Source of the DNA: Betaproteobacteria bacterium
GTDB lineage: Bacteria > Pseudomonadota > Gammaproteobacteria > Burkholderiales > Casimicrobiaceae
Length of the DNA stretch: 64,000 nt
Assembly: GCA_009778785.1 (NCBI GenBank)
Contig: WRFN01000009.1
Span: 1-64,000 of the forward strand
Reading direction: 5' to 3'
Part shown: in pieces, positions 1 through 8,833 of the stretch
Numbering within the stretch: the stretch's first letter is position 1
Layout of the letters: every line of letters starts with the position of its first letter
The notes under the pieces: generated by a model
Told to the model about the DNA's origin: nothing
Databases searched by the model: none
The model's input: the letters and a program-made list of their open reading frames with translations, nothing else
Translations under genes and position numbers: made by a program

Positions 1-128
1 GCCAGCACGCGAGCGAATACGCCGCCACCGTCGGCGGCAAGCCGTGGAAGTACGTGCTGATTCCTCACGATGAAGTCAAGGAATCGGAGAAGTTGTCTGG
101 CTATTTGCGCTTCGAGCAGAGGGAATAA
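1..128 (+). CDS. Type III restriction / DEAD-box helicase family protein, C-terminal end (partial)
   Basis: The window opens inside a reading frame (codons from base 3) that encodes about 41 residues and stops with TAA at 126-128. The tail contains GGKPWKYVLIPHDE, which resembles the extreme C-terminus of type III restriction endonuclease (Res) and related DEAD/DEAH helicases, where a KPWKYxLIPHxE stretch is common. Only the end is visible, so neither the nuclease nor the helicase motifs can be checked. The matching modification (Mod) gene would lie to the left. The family call rests on this short motif. Confidence 0.55.
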   Translation, partial: QHASEYAATVGGKPWKYVLIPHDEVKESEKLSGYLRFEQRE

Positions 129-220
129 TTTTCTTGCTACGGTATGGTCTAGCTTGTCCGCACTTGCGTATCGCCCCGCTTTGACCGAAACTATTGCTCC
201 CTACGAAAAGGGAACACGCC

Positions 221-1036
221 ATGACAAACATCCAGAATGAAAAGCCGATGACCCTTGTTGAATTGGGCGAAATGCGCGCCGGGGGCCGCAAAATCGCCAT
301 GCTGACCTGTTACGACGCCAGTTTTGCCGCGTTGCTCGACCGTTGCGGCGTTGACGCCCTTCTGGTCGGGGATTCGCTCGGCAACACGATTCAGGGGCAA
401 AAAAGCACGCTGCCGGTCACACTCGACCACATGGTTTATCACACCGAATGCGTGAGTCGGGGCGCGAAACGCGCTTTCGTCCTCACCGATATGCCGTTCG
501 GCAGCTATCAGGAAAGCCCGGCGCAGGCCATGCGAAGCGCCGCTCGCCTGTTGGCCGCGGGCGCGCAGATGGTGAAGCTCGAAGGCGGGGACTACATGGC
601 CGAAACCGTGCGTTTTCTGGTCGAACGCGGGGTGCCGGTCTGCGCTCACATCGGGCTGATTCCGCAGTCGGTGCACCAACTGGGCGGTTACCGCGTGCAA
701 GGGCGCTCCGACGCCGGGGCGGCCCGACTCAAGGCCGACGCGCTGGCGCTGGAACAAGCGGGCGCGGCTTTGGTCGTGCTGGAGATGGTTCCCGCCGCGC
801 TGGCCGGAGAACTCACCGCCGCAACGACGACGATGGCCACCATCGGCATTGGCGCCGGGGCGAAATGTCACGGCCAGGTGTTGGTGATGCACGACATGCT
901 GGGCGTTTTTCCCGGCAAGACGGCGCGTTTCGTACGCAACTTCATGCAGGGCGCTGCGACCATCGAGGAAGCCGTCGCGGCTTACGTCGCTGCGGTCAGA
1001 GACGGCAGCTTTCCCGCACCGGAGCACTGTTACTAA
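221..1036 (+). CDS. panB: 3-methyl-2-oxobutanoate hydroxymethyltransferase (PanB)
   Basis: PanB transfers a hydroxymethyl group from 5,10-methylene-THF to alpha-ketoisovalerate, giving ketopantoate, the first committed step of pantothenate synthesis in the cytoplasm. The 271-residue product has the family landmarks: VGDSLG with the metal-binding Asp near residue 51, STLPVT, the KLEGG strand and the catalytic Glu in LEMVP. ATG 221 is chosen because AAGGGA lies about 8 bases upstream; a TTG at 194 in frame has no such site. The stop overlaps the panC start (TAATG), so the two genes are translationally coupled. Length is normal for the family. Confidence 0.97.
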   Translation: MTNIQNEKPMTLVELGEMRAGGRKIAMLTCYDASFAALLDRCGVDALLVGDSLGNTIQGQKSTLPVTLDHMVYHTECVSRGAKRAFVLTDMPFGSYQESPAQAMRSAARLLAAGAQMVKLEGGDYMAETVRFLVERGVPVCAHIGLIPQSVHQLGGYRVQGRSDAGAARLKADALALEQAGAALVVLEMVPAALAGELTAATTTMATIGIGAGAKCHGQVLVMHDMLGVFPGKTARFVRNFMQGAATIEEAVAAYVAAVRDGSFPAPEHCY

Positions 1037-1884
1037 TGCACATCCACACCACTATCGCCGGTCTGCGTGCCGCGCGCGCGCAAGCCGGACGGGTCGCGCT
1101 CGTTCCCACGATGGGCAACCTGCACGACGGCCACATCGCCCTCATGCACGCGGCGCGTCAACGTTTCGGTATCGACGCCGTGATTGCCAGCATCTTCGTC
1201 AACCGTTTGCAATTCGGTCAGGGCGAAGATTTCAACCAATACCCGCGCACCTTCGAGGCCGATTGCGAAAAACTTGCCGCCGCCGGAGTCGATCATTTGT
1301 TTGCTCCGAACGAAGCGGAGATGTATCCGCAGCCGCAACGCTACCACGTTGAACCTGATCCGGCGCTGGTGTCCATTCTCGAAGGCGCGTTTCGCCCTGG
1401 TCACTTTCGGGGCGTGGCTACTGTCGTGCTCAAACTCTTCAACATCGTTCAACCCGAGACGGCGCTGTTCGGCAAAAAGGATTATCAGCAACTCATGGTG
1501 CTGAAAAACATGGCGCGCGAACTGGCGCTGCCCATCGAGATCGTTGCTATCGACACGATTCGCGCCGCCGACGGCTTGGCGCTCTCTTCGCGTAACGGCT
1601 ATCTGTCGGCAAACGAGCGCGTCGAAGCGCCGCGTTTGCACCGGCAACTCGCCGCTGTCGCCGAGGCCGTGCGCAAGGGCGCGCGCGATTTCGCTCGCCT
1701 CGAAGCGGAAGCGCTCGCCGAACTGGAACAGCACGGCTGGAAGCCGGATTACCTGACCGTGCGTCGTCGCGCCGATTTGCAAACGCCGGAACCGTTGGCG
1801 GAATCGTTGGTCGCGTCGTCGTTGGTCGTATTGGCCGCCGCTCGTTTGGGAACGACGCGGTTGATCGACAACATCGAGATTTGA
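1036..1884 (+). CDS. panC: Pantothenate synthetase (PanC)
   Basis: PanC condenses pantoate with beta-alanine through a pantoyl-adenylate, using ATP. The 282-residue sequence starts at the ATG that shares its A with the panB stop. It shows the nucleotidyltransferase HIGH-like motif [10 protein letters not shown] near residue 25, the substrate-binding stretch [18 protein letters not shown], and the KMSKS-like SSRNGYLS. The frame stays open upstream for 588 bases inside panB, but that part is a shadow of panB. Together with panB it forms a two-gene pantothenate operon; no panD is seen next to it. Confidence 0.97.
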   Translation: MHIHTTIAGLRAARAQAGRVALVPTMGNLHDGHIALMHAARQRFGIDAVIASIFVNRLQFGQGEDFNQYPRTFEADCEKLAAAGVDHLFAPNEAEMYPQPQRYHVEPDPALVSILEGAFRPGHFRGVATVVLKLFNIVQPETALFGKKDYQQLMVLKNMARELALPIEIVAIDTIRAADGLALSSRNGYLSANERVEAPRLHRQLAAVAEAVRKGARDFARLEAEALAELEQHGWKPDYLTVRRRADLQTPEPLAESLVASSLVVLAAARLGTTRLIDNIEI

Positions 1885-1985
1885 TTGACGACAAGTCGAA
1901 AGAAAATTTTTGTACAAATAGGCGCTTGCCGAGCGTGTTGCCAGCGCACAAAATCGTGCATCGACGATAGATCCAAGAGCCGACT

Positions 1986-2270
1986 TTGAAAGCTTTCTTT
2001 GCTTTTGTTCTTTGCCTCGTGTTGGCGATGTCGCAATGGTCATCGGCGAAATCGCCGAAGCCGCAAAAAAATGCTCAGTATATCAATCACGCAGTGTCTG
2101 CTTTGATCAATCAGTTCAACGATGGGCTTTCGGTGAGCTCTCCCCAGCAACGGCAGATTCTTTGGGGCAAGGTTTTTGAGCCTTACAACGATTCTGAGCC
2201 GCGTTCGGATGATGCTGTTGCTTTTTTCATCATCGAAAATTTTGGCGGCAGCAATTACCACGCAGAATAG
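1986..2270 (+). CDS. Short secreted hypothetical protein, probably 3'-truncated
   Basis: This 94-residue ORF starts at TTG with AAGAG about 6 bases upstream and opens with a clear Sec signal peptide (MKAFFAFVLCLVLAMSQWSSA). The rest, including a QFNDGL...QQRQILW segment, matches nothing I recognise. Its last codons overlap by 41 bases the 3' end of the convergent giant phage gene, whose own last residues also look unnatural. The likely reading is that a gene for a secreted protein was interrupted by the phage-derived block near position 2262 and now ends at a chance stop. Function is unknown. Confidence 0.45.
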   Translation: MKAFFAFVLCLVLAMSQWSSAKSPKPQKNAQYINHAVSALINQFNDGLSVSSPQQRQILWGKVFEPYNDSEPRSDDAVAFFIIENFGGSNYHAE

Positions 2271-5200
2271 TTTCCCAGTCAACGCCGCGCTTCGTTCGGC
2301 TTACCACCTTCTCGGCGAAGTCTTTGGCCGCCGCGCGGGCAAGGCTTGTTTTGCCAAGGGCGCGGTCGAGCATCGCCGCCTCGGTGGCCACAGCGCGGGC
2401 GCGTGCTTCATTGTGCACCGCCTCATCGGCGGCGCGCTGGATGGCGTCGGGCGTCGCCAAGTCGCCGTGCTGTTCGAGCATGCGGGCGTCGGTCAGGTCT
2501 TCGATCACTGCCGACGGATGCCGCGCTTCCGCCAGCGCCCGCACCAGCGCATCGCCGGAATCGAAGCCGGTGAGCGGCCGCAGAATTTCGGCGGCTACGT
2601 CGGGGTGCAGGCCGCCATTCTCGGCGGCGGCCGTCATGCGCCGATCTTCGAGAAGGCGAACCATCATAGGATCGTAACCGGAAGCGCTATTGGCTTGGCC
2701 TTTACTCTTGACACTGCCTAAAAAATCCTGTAATTTTTTATCAGAGAACGGTGTATGTTCACTTAAGACCGGGTTACTACCCCGGACACTTTGTTGAACA
2801 TCACCGTTCTTGTCTATTTTGATGTCGCTGACAGCGGTAGAGTGAATGTGGCTGTCTCCGTCCTTGCCGCCTTTCGCCTTTCTCTGCGCTACCGTGAAAC
2901 GAATGAAGTATTCCTGCCCGTCTTCGCTGGTAAACTTGTTGACGTATTGATGGTAGTCCTTGATGTTATGATGCTCTTTGTGCCCATCTCGCGTCGTCTC
3001 ATTCTCTGACCATCCGTGCAGCGACGTTTTGAACAGTTCGGGAATCTCGTGAATGACGGTCGTTACGTCAAACCCTTTATGGCCTGAGATTTTTCCGACG
3101 GTCGATATTGGCATCGTGACAATACGGCCATCGTGCTGATTCTGCATTTCACCAAAACCGCGCACCATATCCTCGGCAGCCTTTTTGGTCAGATGGCTTC
3201 TAAACGCCACTTTTCTGGTGGGCATGCCTATGATGGCACTTGCCTTTGCAGAAGGGTCGTTTTTATCCCATCCTCCGTACATCTCCCGCAACGCGCCAAT
3301 GTCCAAACGTCCGACCAGCAACGGGCGCGGTTCAGGCGCGCCTTCCGGTTGTACGGCGTTGCGATAATCGTAGGCCGTGGAGAAGCGCTGGCTGCCGATC
3401 AGTTCATCATGAAACGCCGACTCGAATTCGTGCAGATCGACTTTGCCGTGTTCGTCGGTGGGCAGGTAGCCGCGTTCGGCAAGCGCTTGCGCCATTTCGT
3501 CAAGCATTCTTCCGCCCTCGCGTCGCAGTACCGGCTTGCCGAATAGCGGCATCGGGATTTTGTCGGTAACTCCCCACTCGCCGCGCGCTTGCGTCAGATC
3601 CATTCCACCCAGCTTGGCAATGGCCATGAACATCGAATCGCGACTTTCATCAACGGCGTTTCCCGGCTTTCCTTTTACCGCTTCCGGCGCGTCGGGAAAC
3701 TCCCATTCCTGATTGTCCAGTCGGCGCGTCAGAAAGCCCCATGCCTGGTACACCGGCTCGCTCATAACCTCGCTGCGAACCCCCGTTTGCACCATCCGCC
3801 GCAGACTGGCCGCTTCTTTCTGCAAGCGCTCCACCTCACGCCCGCGCGCATTGTGCAGCCAGCGTAAATCTCGCAAGCTGCGCCCCTGCAATTCCTCGGT
3901 AGCGTCGGAGGTGGCGGCATGAAGATCGCCCAGATAAGCGCCGAACTCTTCCGGCGACACGCCCGCTTCTTCGACAGTGCGGAACATCGGTTCCATGCGC
4001 CTAACTTCCTGCGCCACTTTGATTTCGGCGTCGGTGGCGAGCATGCGGTCGAATACCTGCTTGATGCTGTCCGGCAGATCGCCGCTCACATGGTTGTGGT
4101 ACACCTGCAACAGCCAGTCGCGGAAACGCTGAAACACGCCGCGCATTTCAACGCTGGGGGAGACGCCTTCATAAAAATACTTCTCCGCCGCTTCGGCAAA
4201 TTTCTCGTGATAAGAGCGCTTCTCCTCGAAGGGTAGCGCGTTCCACGTGTTCAAATCCTGCACCCCGAACCAGTCGAGCGTGGCGTACATATCGGCCAGT
4301 TCCTGAGTTTCGCCCTGCGTCAATTCGCGGTCGCGCGATTCCGCCGTGAGACGGTTCGCAATGTCGGATTGCGCTTCCAGCCAGAAGTGGCCGGTTTCGT
4401 GCAGGTAGGTCGAAGCGTTGGCGTTCTTGCCCAGCGCGATGGTGAGGGTGCGGGGATCGAAAGAGCCGCGGATGGTGTCTTGCGATTGATTGAGCGTATC
4501 TTTGGCGCGTTTGACACGATCCACCATATCGGCTACATTACCAACAAGCCCGTCTGTGGGGTGTGTCGCAACAGCATCGCTGCCGATCGCCCGCTCAATC
4601 CCCGATTCGTCGGGGGCCATCCTGACGGGCTTTTCTACGTCCAGCGTTTCTATCGAATAAATCGGGTTCGGATTCTTTTCGCTAGTTGTCTCCTTCGCTG
4701 TAAACTTAACCGCCAGAACTTCGCCATTCGGCATCATCATCGGCGCCACAAAACGGTGGATCGCCGCTATAGTAAGTTCGCCTTTCACGTCGGGATGGCT
4801 ATGATCCAGCGTCGCATGGCGGAACAGCTTGTCAGCATTTGCCACTGCCAGAGTGTGGCTTTCAAGAGATACTGACTTAGAAACGGCGGACTCGCTGGTC
4901 ATCTTGCCGAGATTGGTTTTTGACACCACGCCAACGAATCCGGTTTCATCGTTGGTCACTTCCTTGCCGACAAACGCCCCGGCCTGTTCTCTTGCCTCAT
5001 CGAGCGTTGCCGCTTGCCGCTCCGGCGTGGCGCGTTCGACAATCTGGTGCGCGTCGCCGGTGGACGATTGATAAAATCGATTCAGCATCTCAATCGACTT
5101 GTCGTCGAAGATCACGTAATTGTGCGAGCCTTCGCCTTTTCTTCGAGAGAAACCATCAAGGTAGCGGATGCCTTTGACGCCTGCTTCGTTTAGCGCCTTG

Positions 5201-8200
5201 CTTGCGGCTTCATCATTTCCACCACGGTGTTTTGAATATGCCAGGTAAAAGCCTTTGCCTGTTGCCGTATCTGTATCAAAGCCAGGGGAAGATTTTTTAA
5301 GTTGTGCAATCAGAGGTTGTATCGCAGTCCTCGCATTCTCCGGCTGTTCGGCCAGCGGCTTGTCCCAATCCAGCAGTTCGTGATCTTCGGGAATGTTGAC
5401 TTCGTAGAGTTTGCCTTCCTTCGACGGAACAAAATCAGGCTTGCCCTCTTCGATCCACCTTGCAGCTTGTTCAACCATGCGGGCGCCTGTTTCGTCACCC
5501 CATGAATGCCTTCTGAAATCGGCATCTTTGAGCAGACCTTTAACCGCCTCCTTCTCGTCGCCATCGGAATAATGAATGGTATCTTCGGCGTAGTTCTTTG
5601 CCTCTGTGTATAAGCGCTGCTCGTCTTCAGCGCGCCATCTTGATAGGCTCTTCCGGTAATAGTCTGCGATCTCCTTGTTTCCCGCGAAGTACATCCCCCA
5701 GCCGTAAGCCTGCGCTCCTTCGCCCGTGCCGATATGCGCCAGCATGAAGCGATAGAATTCGTGCGGGGAGCCGTGCCAAGCTCTTTGATGCAGTATGTTC
5801 GGATCGTTCGGATCGAAGGAACCACGGTTGCCGGTGGCGGATTTTATTTGTTCGGGACGGAAGGCGACGTATTCTGCGCCATTTATAACGCCGTCGAATC
5901 CGTTATTGCGCAATAGTTCAGTAAGACCTGAAACATCGCGCAATAAAATTTGATCACCATTTTTCAGTCGATCAATTATCTTTTCTCCGTTCCTTGTTTT
6001 AGCGTTTTTGTCGATAGCAACAATAGCGCGACCTAATTCGACATCATCTTTTGGAACGATAAATGGTTTTTTAATGTTTAGAAATACATGATAAACAGTG
6101 TCACCATACCAATTTGCAGAAGAATCCAACGCCCCATGAATACTTCTTGAAAAATAAAATCCTGTACCGCTCCATAAAGCGCCGGTATTCGATCCAATCA
6201 GATAAGGATTAAACGTGCTGAAATCAGCATTCGTTCCGTGATACACCACCAGCGGCCTACCGGTATCGTCCACCGCCTTGGAGTCCCCGAACCAGCGCCA
6301 GAAGTTTCTGAGCTCTTCTTCCGAATTGGCGATAGGCCGACCTTCGCTGTTCATGGTGTGGCGTTGCGTTCCGTCAACGTCGATCTTCTCGGGGATGTCG
6401 TGCCAACCTATTTGATGGAACGCCTGCGAGTCCCGCGCCTTGCGGTACTTGACAAGGTCGGAGTCAGTCTTTATGCTTCTATTCGTAGCCCTTAGTTCGG
6501 CAGCACTGCCGGGGAATCGGATCCCGGAGTCCTCTCCGTAGAACTTGGGGCTATTTCTTTTCTGGTCAACATAGATCGGTTTATAATCTCCACGCTCTAT
6601 TTTTGAAAGAAGGTTGAGCGTACCGGCATCTTTGGGGTAAACAGTCAAAACAAGATGACGCTTACCTTCTCCTGAAACGCGCCCTGTTTCTCCAGAAGAC
6701 GGCTCAAGCCCCATCACAATCGCGCGCCCATTTTTCTTCTCAGGGGCGATCATCATCAGGTTGCCATCGCTCGCCCGCTCGAACACTGCCACCGGATTGT
6801 CCAGCCAGTCGGGGACTTTCTTCCAGTCTGCCGCCGTCATTCCGTGGTTGTATTTCCCGTCATCAACCGCGTGGCTTTCGTTGATAACCACGGGCATGTT
6901 GCCGTGGCCGGTGATCGTCAGTACGTCGCCTTCATCGAGTGCGCGAACTCCCTCTTTGTTCGGCGCCGCTCCGGCGTAGAGATCGGCGATACGATTTTCG
7001 AAGTCGGCGCGGGTTTGCGCTGAGCGCTGATAGTACGGCTCATACGCTTTGTAGTTGAAGCGCTTTGAAGGAGGAACGACGTTTCCGTTAGCATCCTTTA
7101 CGACAACATCGTTCAGCTTGCGATTGTTTTTTGTATTCTTGTAAACGTAATTCTTGCCGTCATCGAAACCAAACTCTCCTATCGAGTTTGCATCCCACCA
7201 TACATGATTCTTATTAACACGCTCCGCGATAATCCTGTACCCGCCGGGTATCATCTTTCCTTCTCGTTCAGCGTATTCTCGCGTCGGAGCTATCCAGTCT
7301 CCGTTACGAAAACCGTTCTCTTTAACGTTCTTCGGAACGGCTCGGTACATCCATACTCTATTTGCCTTTGAATCAAGGGCGCTTTTTATTTTGTAAAAAG
7401 AAGAATGTTCCTCGAATCCATATTGATACCACTCAGGCTTTTCCCAATAATCAGAAGGAACGATTTTGTTATCTTTCAAATTGGATAGGCTTACTGTCGC
7501 GTCGGCATCGTGACTGCTCGGCGCCCGGTGGTTCATGCGGTATTCATCGGTGGAGACGTAGCCTGCTTGAGAGGCGCGATGATCGACAATGCGTTGCGCT
7601 GTCTCCATATCGCCAGCTTCGAGCGCGTCGAAGTAGCGCTTGTCAGAGAATTCGTCGGAGACTTTCTGCGACAGCTTTCCCTGATCCACAATCCCCTCGG
7701 CCACTGTTTTGAGCGGGTAGCGTTCGCGCATTTCCTGCGGGGTCAGCCCCAACCGTTCGCCCTTGGCGGCGTACCAGCGGCTTGCCACGTTGGCGTAGGC
7801 ATCGTTGACCTTCGGATCGAAGCGGCCAAGCTCGTCGAGTTCCGACTTGATCGCATTATGGATTTCGACGCGCGGCGCGTCGGCCTTGATCGCTTGCGCG
7901 GTTTCCGTGAGTTGCTTTTCGACAGCGCCGTTAACGTCCGCTTCCAGCCCGCTTTGCAGATACGCCTTTTTTTCGGCGCGGCTGAAACCGTCGGGATCGG
8001 ATTTCAGCAGTTCAACCAGCGGTTCGAGCGAGGGGTTCAGCGCCGCTTGAGTCATGAAGTCGGAGGCGTTGATCGAAATGTCGCCGCGCGTTCCTTCGGC
8101 GATGGCAACTTGTTCGCGCAGCGCCGGAATCGCCCGCACCAGCGGCTCGGTGAGGCCGGTTTGTTTCAAGGTGTTGGCGTCGATATAAAGCTGTTGGGCG

Positions 8201-8523
8201 GGGCTGCCGTTGGTGACTTCTTCCAAGTATTGCTTGATCGCCGCCGGATCGCGCTTGATGGTGTTGGTGCTTTTGATAGTGTCGATGGTAGAGGCCAGCG
8301 TTTCGGCGGTGGCGTCGGAGGCGTTGATCTTGGCGGCGACTTCGTTCACGCGGGCGAAGCGCGCCGCGTGGGTGTAGTTGGCGCGAACGGCGACAAAAGC
8401 GAGTGGGATACCAAGCGCCGAAGTGGTTTGAAGGGTAGGAGAGGGGAAGGGCAAACACAGTTCGCCTCTACGAAATTTTAACTGCCAAGCTCTTTTATTA
8501 TTTTTTGATTTTCTCCTTGGCAA
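2230..8523 (-). CDS. Giant phage polyvalent protein (MuF-C, two ART-like, zincin-like and LPD3-like regions), degraded at both ends
   Basis: The 2097-residue product resembles the large multi-domain proteins that phages inject with their DNA. Visible in order: a long helical region (about 60-350); a MuF C-terminal-like region with NPVAVFERASDGNLM (about 540-640); a first ADP-ribosyltransferase-like domain beginning RPLVVYHGTNADF (about 754); a second beginning AWHGSPHEFYRF with GTGEGAQAYGWGMYFA (about 914-1130); an LPD3-like segment (about 1200-1290); a zincin-like HETGHF (about 1375); and a second LPD3-like segment near 1850. The first 35 or so codons from TTG 8523 run through the end of the neighbouring lipoprotein gene and look non-native, and the tail after GVDWETILR ends abruptly. 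No head, tail or packaging genes surround it. Domain names are from family knowledge; toxicity or antirestriction function is inference. Confidence 0.7.
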   Translation of the reverse strand: MPRRKSKNNKRAWQLKFRRGELCLPFPSPTLQTTSALGIPLAFVAVRANYTHAARFARVNEVAAKINASDATAETLASTIDTIKSTNTIKRDPAAIKQYLEEVTNGSPAQQLYIDANTLKQTGLTEPLVRAIPALREQVAIAEGTRGDISINASDFMTQAALNPSLEPLVELLKSDPDGFSRAEKKAYLQSGLEADVNGAVEKQLTETAQAIKADAPRVEIHNAIKSELDELGRFDPKVNDAYANVASRWYAAKGERLGLTPQEMRERYPLKTVAEGIVDQGKLSQKVSDEFSDKRYFDALEAGDMETAQRIVDHRASQAGYVSTDEYRMNHRAPSSHDADATVSLSNLKDNKIVPSDYWEKPEWYQYGFEEHSSFYKIKSALDSKANRVWMYRAVPKNVKENGFRNGDWIAPTREYAEREGKMIPGGYRIIAERVNKNHVWWDANSIGEFGFDDGKNYVYKNTKNNRKLNDVVVKDANGNVVPPSKRFNYKAYEPYYQRSAQTRADFENRIADLYAGAAPNKEGVRALDEGDVLTITGHGNMPVVINESHAVDDGKYNHGMTAADWKKVPDWLDNPVAVFERASDGNLMMIAPEKKNGRAIVMGLEPSSGETGRVSGEGKRHLVLTVYPKDAGTLNLLSKIERGDYKPIYVDQKRNSPKFYGEDSGIRFPGSAAELRATNRSIKTDSDLVKYRKARDSQAFHQIGWHDIPEKIDVDGTQRHTMNSEGRPIANSEEELRNFWRWFGDSKAVDDTGRPLVVYHGTNADFSTFNPYLIGSNTGALWSGTGFYFSRSIHGALDSSANWYGDTVYHVFLNIKKPFIVPKDDVELGRAIVAIDKNAKTRNGEKIIDRLKNGDQILLRDVSGLTELLRNNGFDGVINGAEYVAFRPEQIKSATGNRGSFDPNDPNILHQRAWHGSPHEFYRFMLAHIGTGEGAQAYGWGMYFAGNKEIADYYRKSLSRWRAEDEQRLYTEAKNYAEDTIHYSDGDEKEAVKGLLKDADFRRHSWGDETGARMVEQAARWIEEGKPDFVPSKEGKLYEVNIPEDHELLDWDKPLAEQPENARTAIQPLIAQLKKSSPGFDTDTATGKGFYLAYSKHRGGNDEAASKALNEAGVKGIRYLDGFSRRKGEGSHNYVIFDDKSIEMLNRFYQSSTGDAHQIVERATPERQAATLDEAREQAGAFVGKEVTNDETGFVGVVSKTNLGKMTSESAVSKSVSLESHTLAVANADKLFRHATLDHSHPDVKGELTIAAIHRFVAPMMMPNGEVLAVKFTAKETTSEKNPNPIYSIETLDVEKPVRMAPDESGIERAIGSDAVATHPTDGLVGNVADMVDRVKRAKDTLNQSQDTIRGSFDPRTLTIALGKNANASTYLHETGHFWLEAQSDIANRLTAESRDRELTQGETQELADMYATLDWFGVQDLNTWNALPFEEKRSYHEKFAEAAEKYFYEGVSPSVEMRGVFQRFRDWLLQVYHNHVSGDLPDSIKQVFDRMLATDAEIKVAQEVRRMEPMFRTVEEAGVSPEEFGAYLGDLHAATSDATEELQGRSLRDLRWLHNARGREVERLQKEAASLRRMVQTGVRSEVMSEPVYQAWGFLTRRLDNQEWEFPDAPEAVKGKPGNAVDESRDSMFMAIAKLGGMDLTQARGEWGVTDKIPMPLFGKPVLRREGGRMLDEMAQALAERGYLPTDEHGKVDLHEFESAFHDELIGSQRFSTAYDYRNAVQPEGAPEPRPLLVGRLDIGALREMYGGWDKNDPSAKASAIIGMPTRKVAFRSHLTKKAAEDMVRGFGEMQNQHDGRIVTMPISTVGKISGHKGFDVTTVIHEIPELFKTSLHGWSENETTRDGHKEHHNIKDYHQYVNKFTSEDGQEYFIRFTVAQRKAKGGKDGDSHIHSTAVSDIKIDKNGDVQQSVRGSNPVLSEHTPFSDKKLQDFLGSVKSKGQANSASGYDPMMVRLLEDRRMTAAAENGGLHPDVAAEILRPLTGFDSGDALVRALAEARHPSAVIEDLTDARMLEQHGDLATPDAIQRAADEAVHNEARARAVATEAAMLDRALGKTSLARAAAKDFAEKVVSRTKRGVDWETILRGNCCRQNFR

Positions 8524-8725
8524 TCACTTTTTTTGTCTTGTAGTCTCTCAAGACTCTTTCACTTCCCTCATCTTTCACCACATACAATTTTTCTTTGTTG
8601 CTGTGGTTGTAAACGACGGTTACGCTATTTTCGCATTTTACGTCGTAGATAATCTTGTTGTTGCTATCGAGCAACTGCGTGTTAACACATCCCAGAAGAA
8701 TCAATGAGGCGATAGTGGTTGACAT
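8498..8725 (-). CDS. Small lipoprotein, unknown function
   Basis: The 75-residue product begins MSTTIASLILLGC, a short hydrophobic segment ending in a lipobox with the acylated Cys at position 13. The mature part is lysine-rich (VKDEGSERVLRDYKTKKVIAKEK), with no fold I recognise. A GGAGAG-type ribosome site precedes the ATG. It is the last gene of an AT-rich minus-strand cluster (8.5-14.1 kb) and overlaps the apparent start of the giant phage gene, which supports the view that the phage gene's first codons are not real. Probably an envelope lipoprotein. Confidence 0.65.
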   Translation of the reverse strand: MSTTIASLILLGCVNTQLLDSNNKIIYDVKCENSVTVVYNHSNKEKLYVVKDEGSERVLRDYKTKKVIAKEKIKK

Positions 8726-8833
8726 TTCTCTCCTTTCCCTTTTGACGCATTGCTGGTAGGTAAAGAATATAGGCCAAACTAGCCTAGGAATTCTGTGGAT
8801 TGTATCCTTGCTTGCTACGGTGTGTAATCTGGA

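Noticed and set aside
448-1035. In-frame upstream extension of panC
   Set aside because: Lies wholly within panB in another frame and is Arg/Gly-rich; the PanC family start fits ATG 1036.
7510-8481. 323-residue plus-strand frame under the giant phage gene
   Set aside because: Mirror frame of a GC-rich helical region; composition is Gly/Arg/Val/Phe-biased and no motif is seen.
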